Part shown: in pieces, positions 63,409-64,000 of the stretch
Layout of the letters: every line of letters begins with the position of its first letter
How positions within the stretch are numbered: the stretch's first letter is position 1
From: Bradyrhizobium glycinis
GTDB lineage: Bacteria > Pseudomonadota > Alphaproteobacteria > Rhizobiales > Xanthobacteraceae
Direction of reading: 5' to 3'
Length of the DNA stretch: 64,000 nucleotides
Assembly: GCF_016031655.1 (NCBI RefSeq)
Contig: NZ_JACCHQ010000004.1
Coordinates: forward strand, 236,038-300,037
The notes under the pieces: generated by a model
What the model was told of the DNA's origin: nothing
What the model saw: the letters and a program-made list of their open reading frames with translations, nothing else
The model's database searches: none
Translations under genes and position numbers: made by a program

Positions 63409-64000
63409 ATGACCAAGCATACCACGATCTGTGCCGGGATCGATACCGGCAAACGGAAGCTCGACGTGGCGATCGAGGGCCGCCGCGAGCAGCTGCAGGT
63501 GAAAAACACGCCGGAAGGTCATGCGACTTTGTTGGCGTGGCTACGACAACACCGCGTTAGACGCATCGGCATCGAGGCGAGCGGCGGTTACGAGCAGCCT
63601 GTCGTCGTCGAGCTGCGGCGCAAGCGGTTTGTGGTTGTGGTGTTCCAGCCGGCTCAAGTCCGGGCCTATGCCAAATTCCACTCGCGGCGGGCCAAGAACG
63701 ACAAGATTGATGCCGCTCTTATTGCAGTCTGTACCGCGGCGGTGCGCAAGATCCACGCCGCACCCGATCCTCGATTGCTGTCGTTCGCCGAGCAACTGAC
63801 CATGATCGATCAGATCGGCGAGGATATCGCGCGCCTGAAGAACAGGATCGAGAGCTGCCGTAACGTGGCAATCAACAAGCTCTGGCATGAGGATATCGCT
63901 CGCCTGGAGCAACGTGAGAGCGCCGAACTCAAGGCTCTGGTCGCCTCGATCCGCAAGTATCCCGATCTTGCCGAGAGGCTTGCGCTGATCAATAGCGTCG
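63409..64000 (+). mobile_element. IS110 family transposase, N-terminal part
   Basis: The frame from ATG 63409 runs to the window end (about 197 codons). It shows the DEDD RuvC-like fold of IS110 transposases: AGIDTGKRKLDVAIEG (Asp), IGIEASGGYEQPVVVELR (Glu), and AKFHSRRAKNDKIDAALIAV (Asp-Asp). The C-terminal serine-containing domain is beyond the window. GGGAGG lies some distance upstream. IS110 elements insert without target duplication and, in some members, are guided by a bridge RNA from the non-coding end; that part of the element is only partly in view. Confidence 0.93.

Overview
The window reads as chromosomal DNA of a GC-rich alphaproteobacterium of the order Hyphomicrobiales, most likely Bradyrhizobium or a close relative. 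This rests on gene content and order: napEDABC behind a FixK/FNR box, a fliF-fliG-fliH-fliN-flbD block in Caulobacter order with sciP beside it, DUF3618 and holin-like stress genes, GGAAC-type general-stress promoter candidates, and the long intergenic palindromes typical of that genus. The genus is inferred; no database was searched.

Layout: 1-518 is the start of a RecD-like helicase. 743-2401 is a coupled four-gene operon with a sigma factor between two small membrane proteins that carry CPxC motifs. 2765-6938 is periplasmic nitrate reductase (napEDABC, leftward). 7207-8412 is a luciferase-like monooxygenase, and a decayed copy of its 3' end lies at 14349-14457. 8670-12319 is a stress-type envelope region: three coupled genes plus one nearby on the plus strand, and yidB/glsB on the minus strand. 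12464-20048 holds an SDR-DoxX fusion with a DUF2269 partner, an RlpA-like protein, two LuxR-type regulators and a P450. 20396-24931 is an alkanesulfonate uptake and desulfonation operon (ssuA, a 28-codon ORF, ssuD, ssuC, ssuB) followed by a flavin reductase. 25312-26460 is an M20 peptidase. 26717-35050 is a flagellar block read right to left: fliK, flgD, sciP, fliF, fliG, fliH, fliN, flbD. Then come mnmA, a methyltransferase, a small exported protein and a tRNA with anticodon CAT at 38167-38243.

From 38648 to about 59829 the gene content looks accessory: a nitrogen-compound catabolic region with a five-component peptide-type ABC importer (two ATPase domains fused in one protein), three FAD amine or amino-acid oxidases, two aldehyde dehydrogenases, a class III aminotransferase, a D-threonine-aldolase-like enzyme, two double-domain GNAT proteins, a cupin, a dehalogenase-like HAD protein, an Lrp regulator and a VOC protein. 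Several functions occur twice, one copy in each half. The substrate cannot be read from sequence; a secondary amine, modified amino acid or small peptide fits best.

The right end has a CBS-domain gene broken by a short deletion, a fusion of protein-L-isoaspartate methyltransferase with an erythromycin-esterase domain, and the start of an IS110-type transposase cut by the window edge. The tRNA at one side and the IS at the other leave open that 38.3-63.4 kb is an acquired segment, but no attachment repeat was found.
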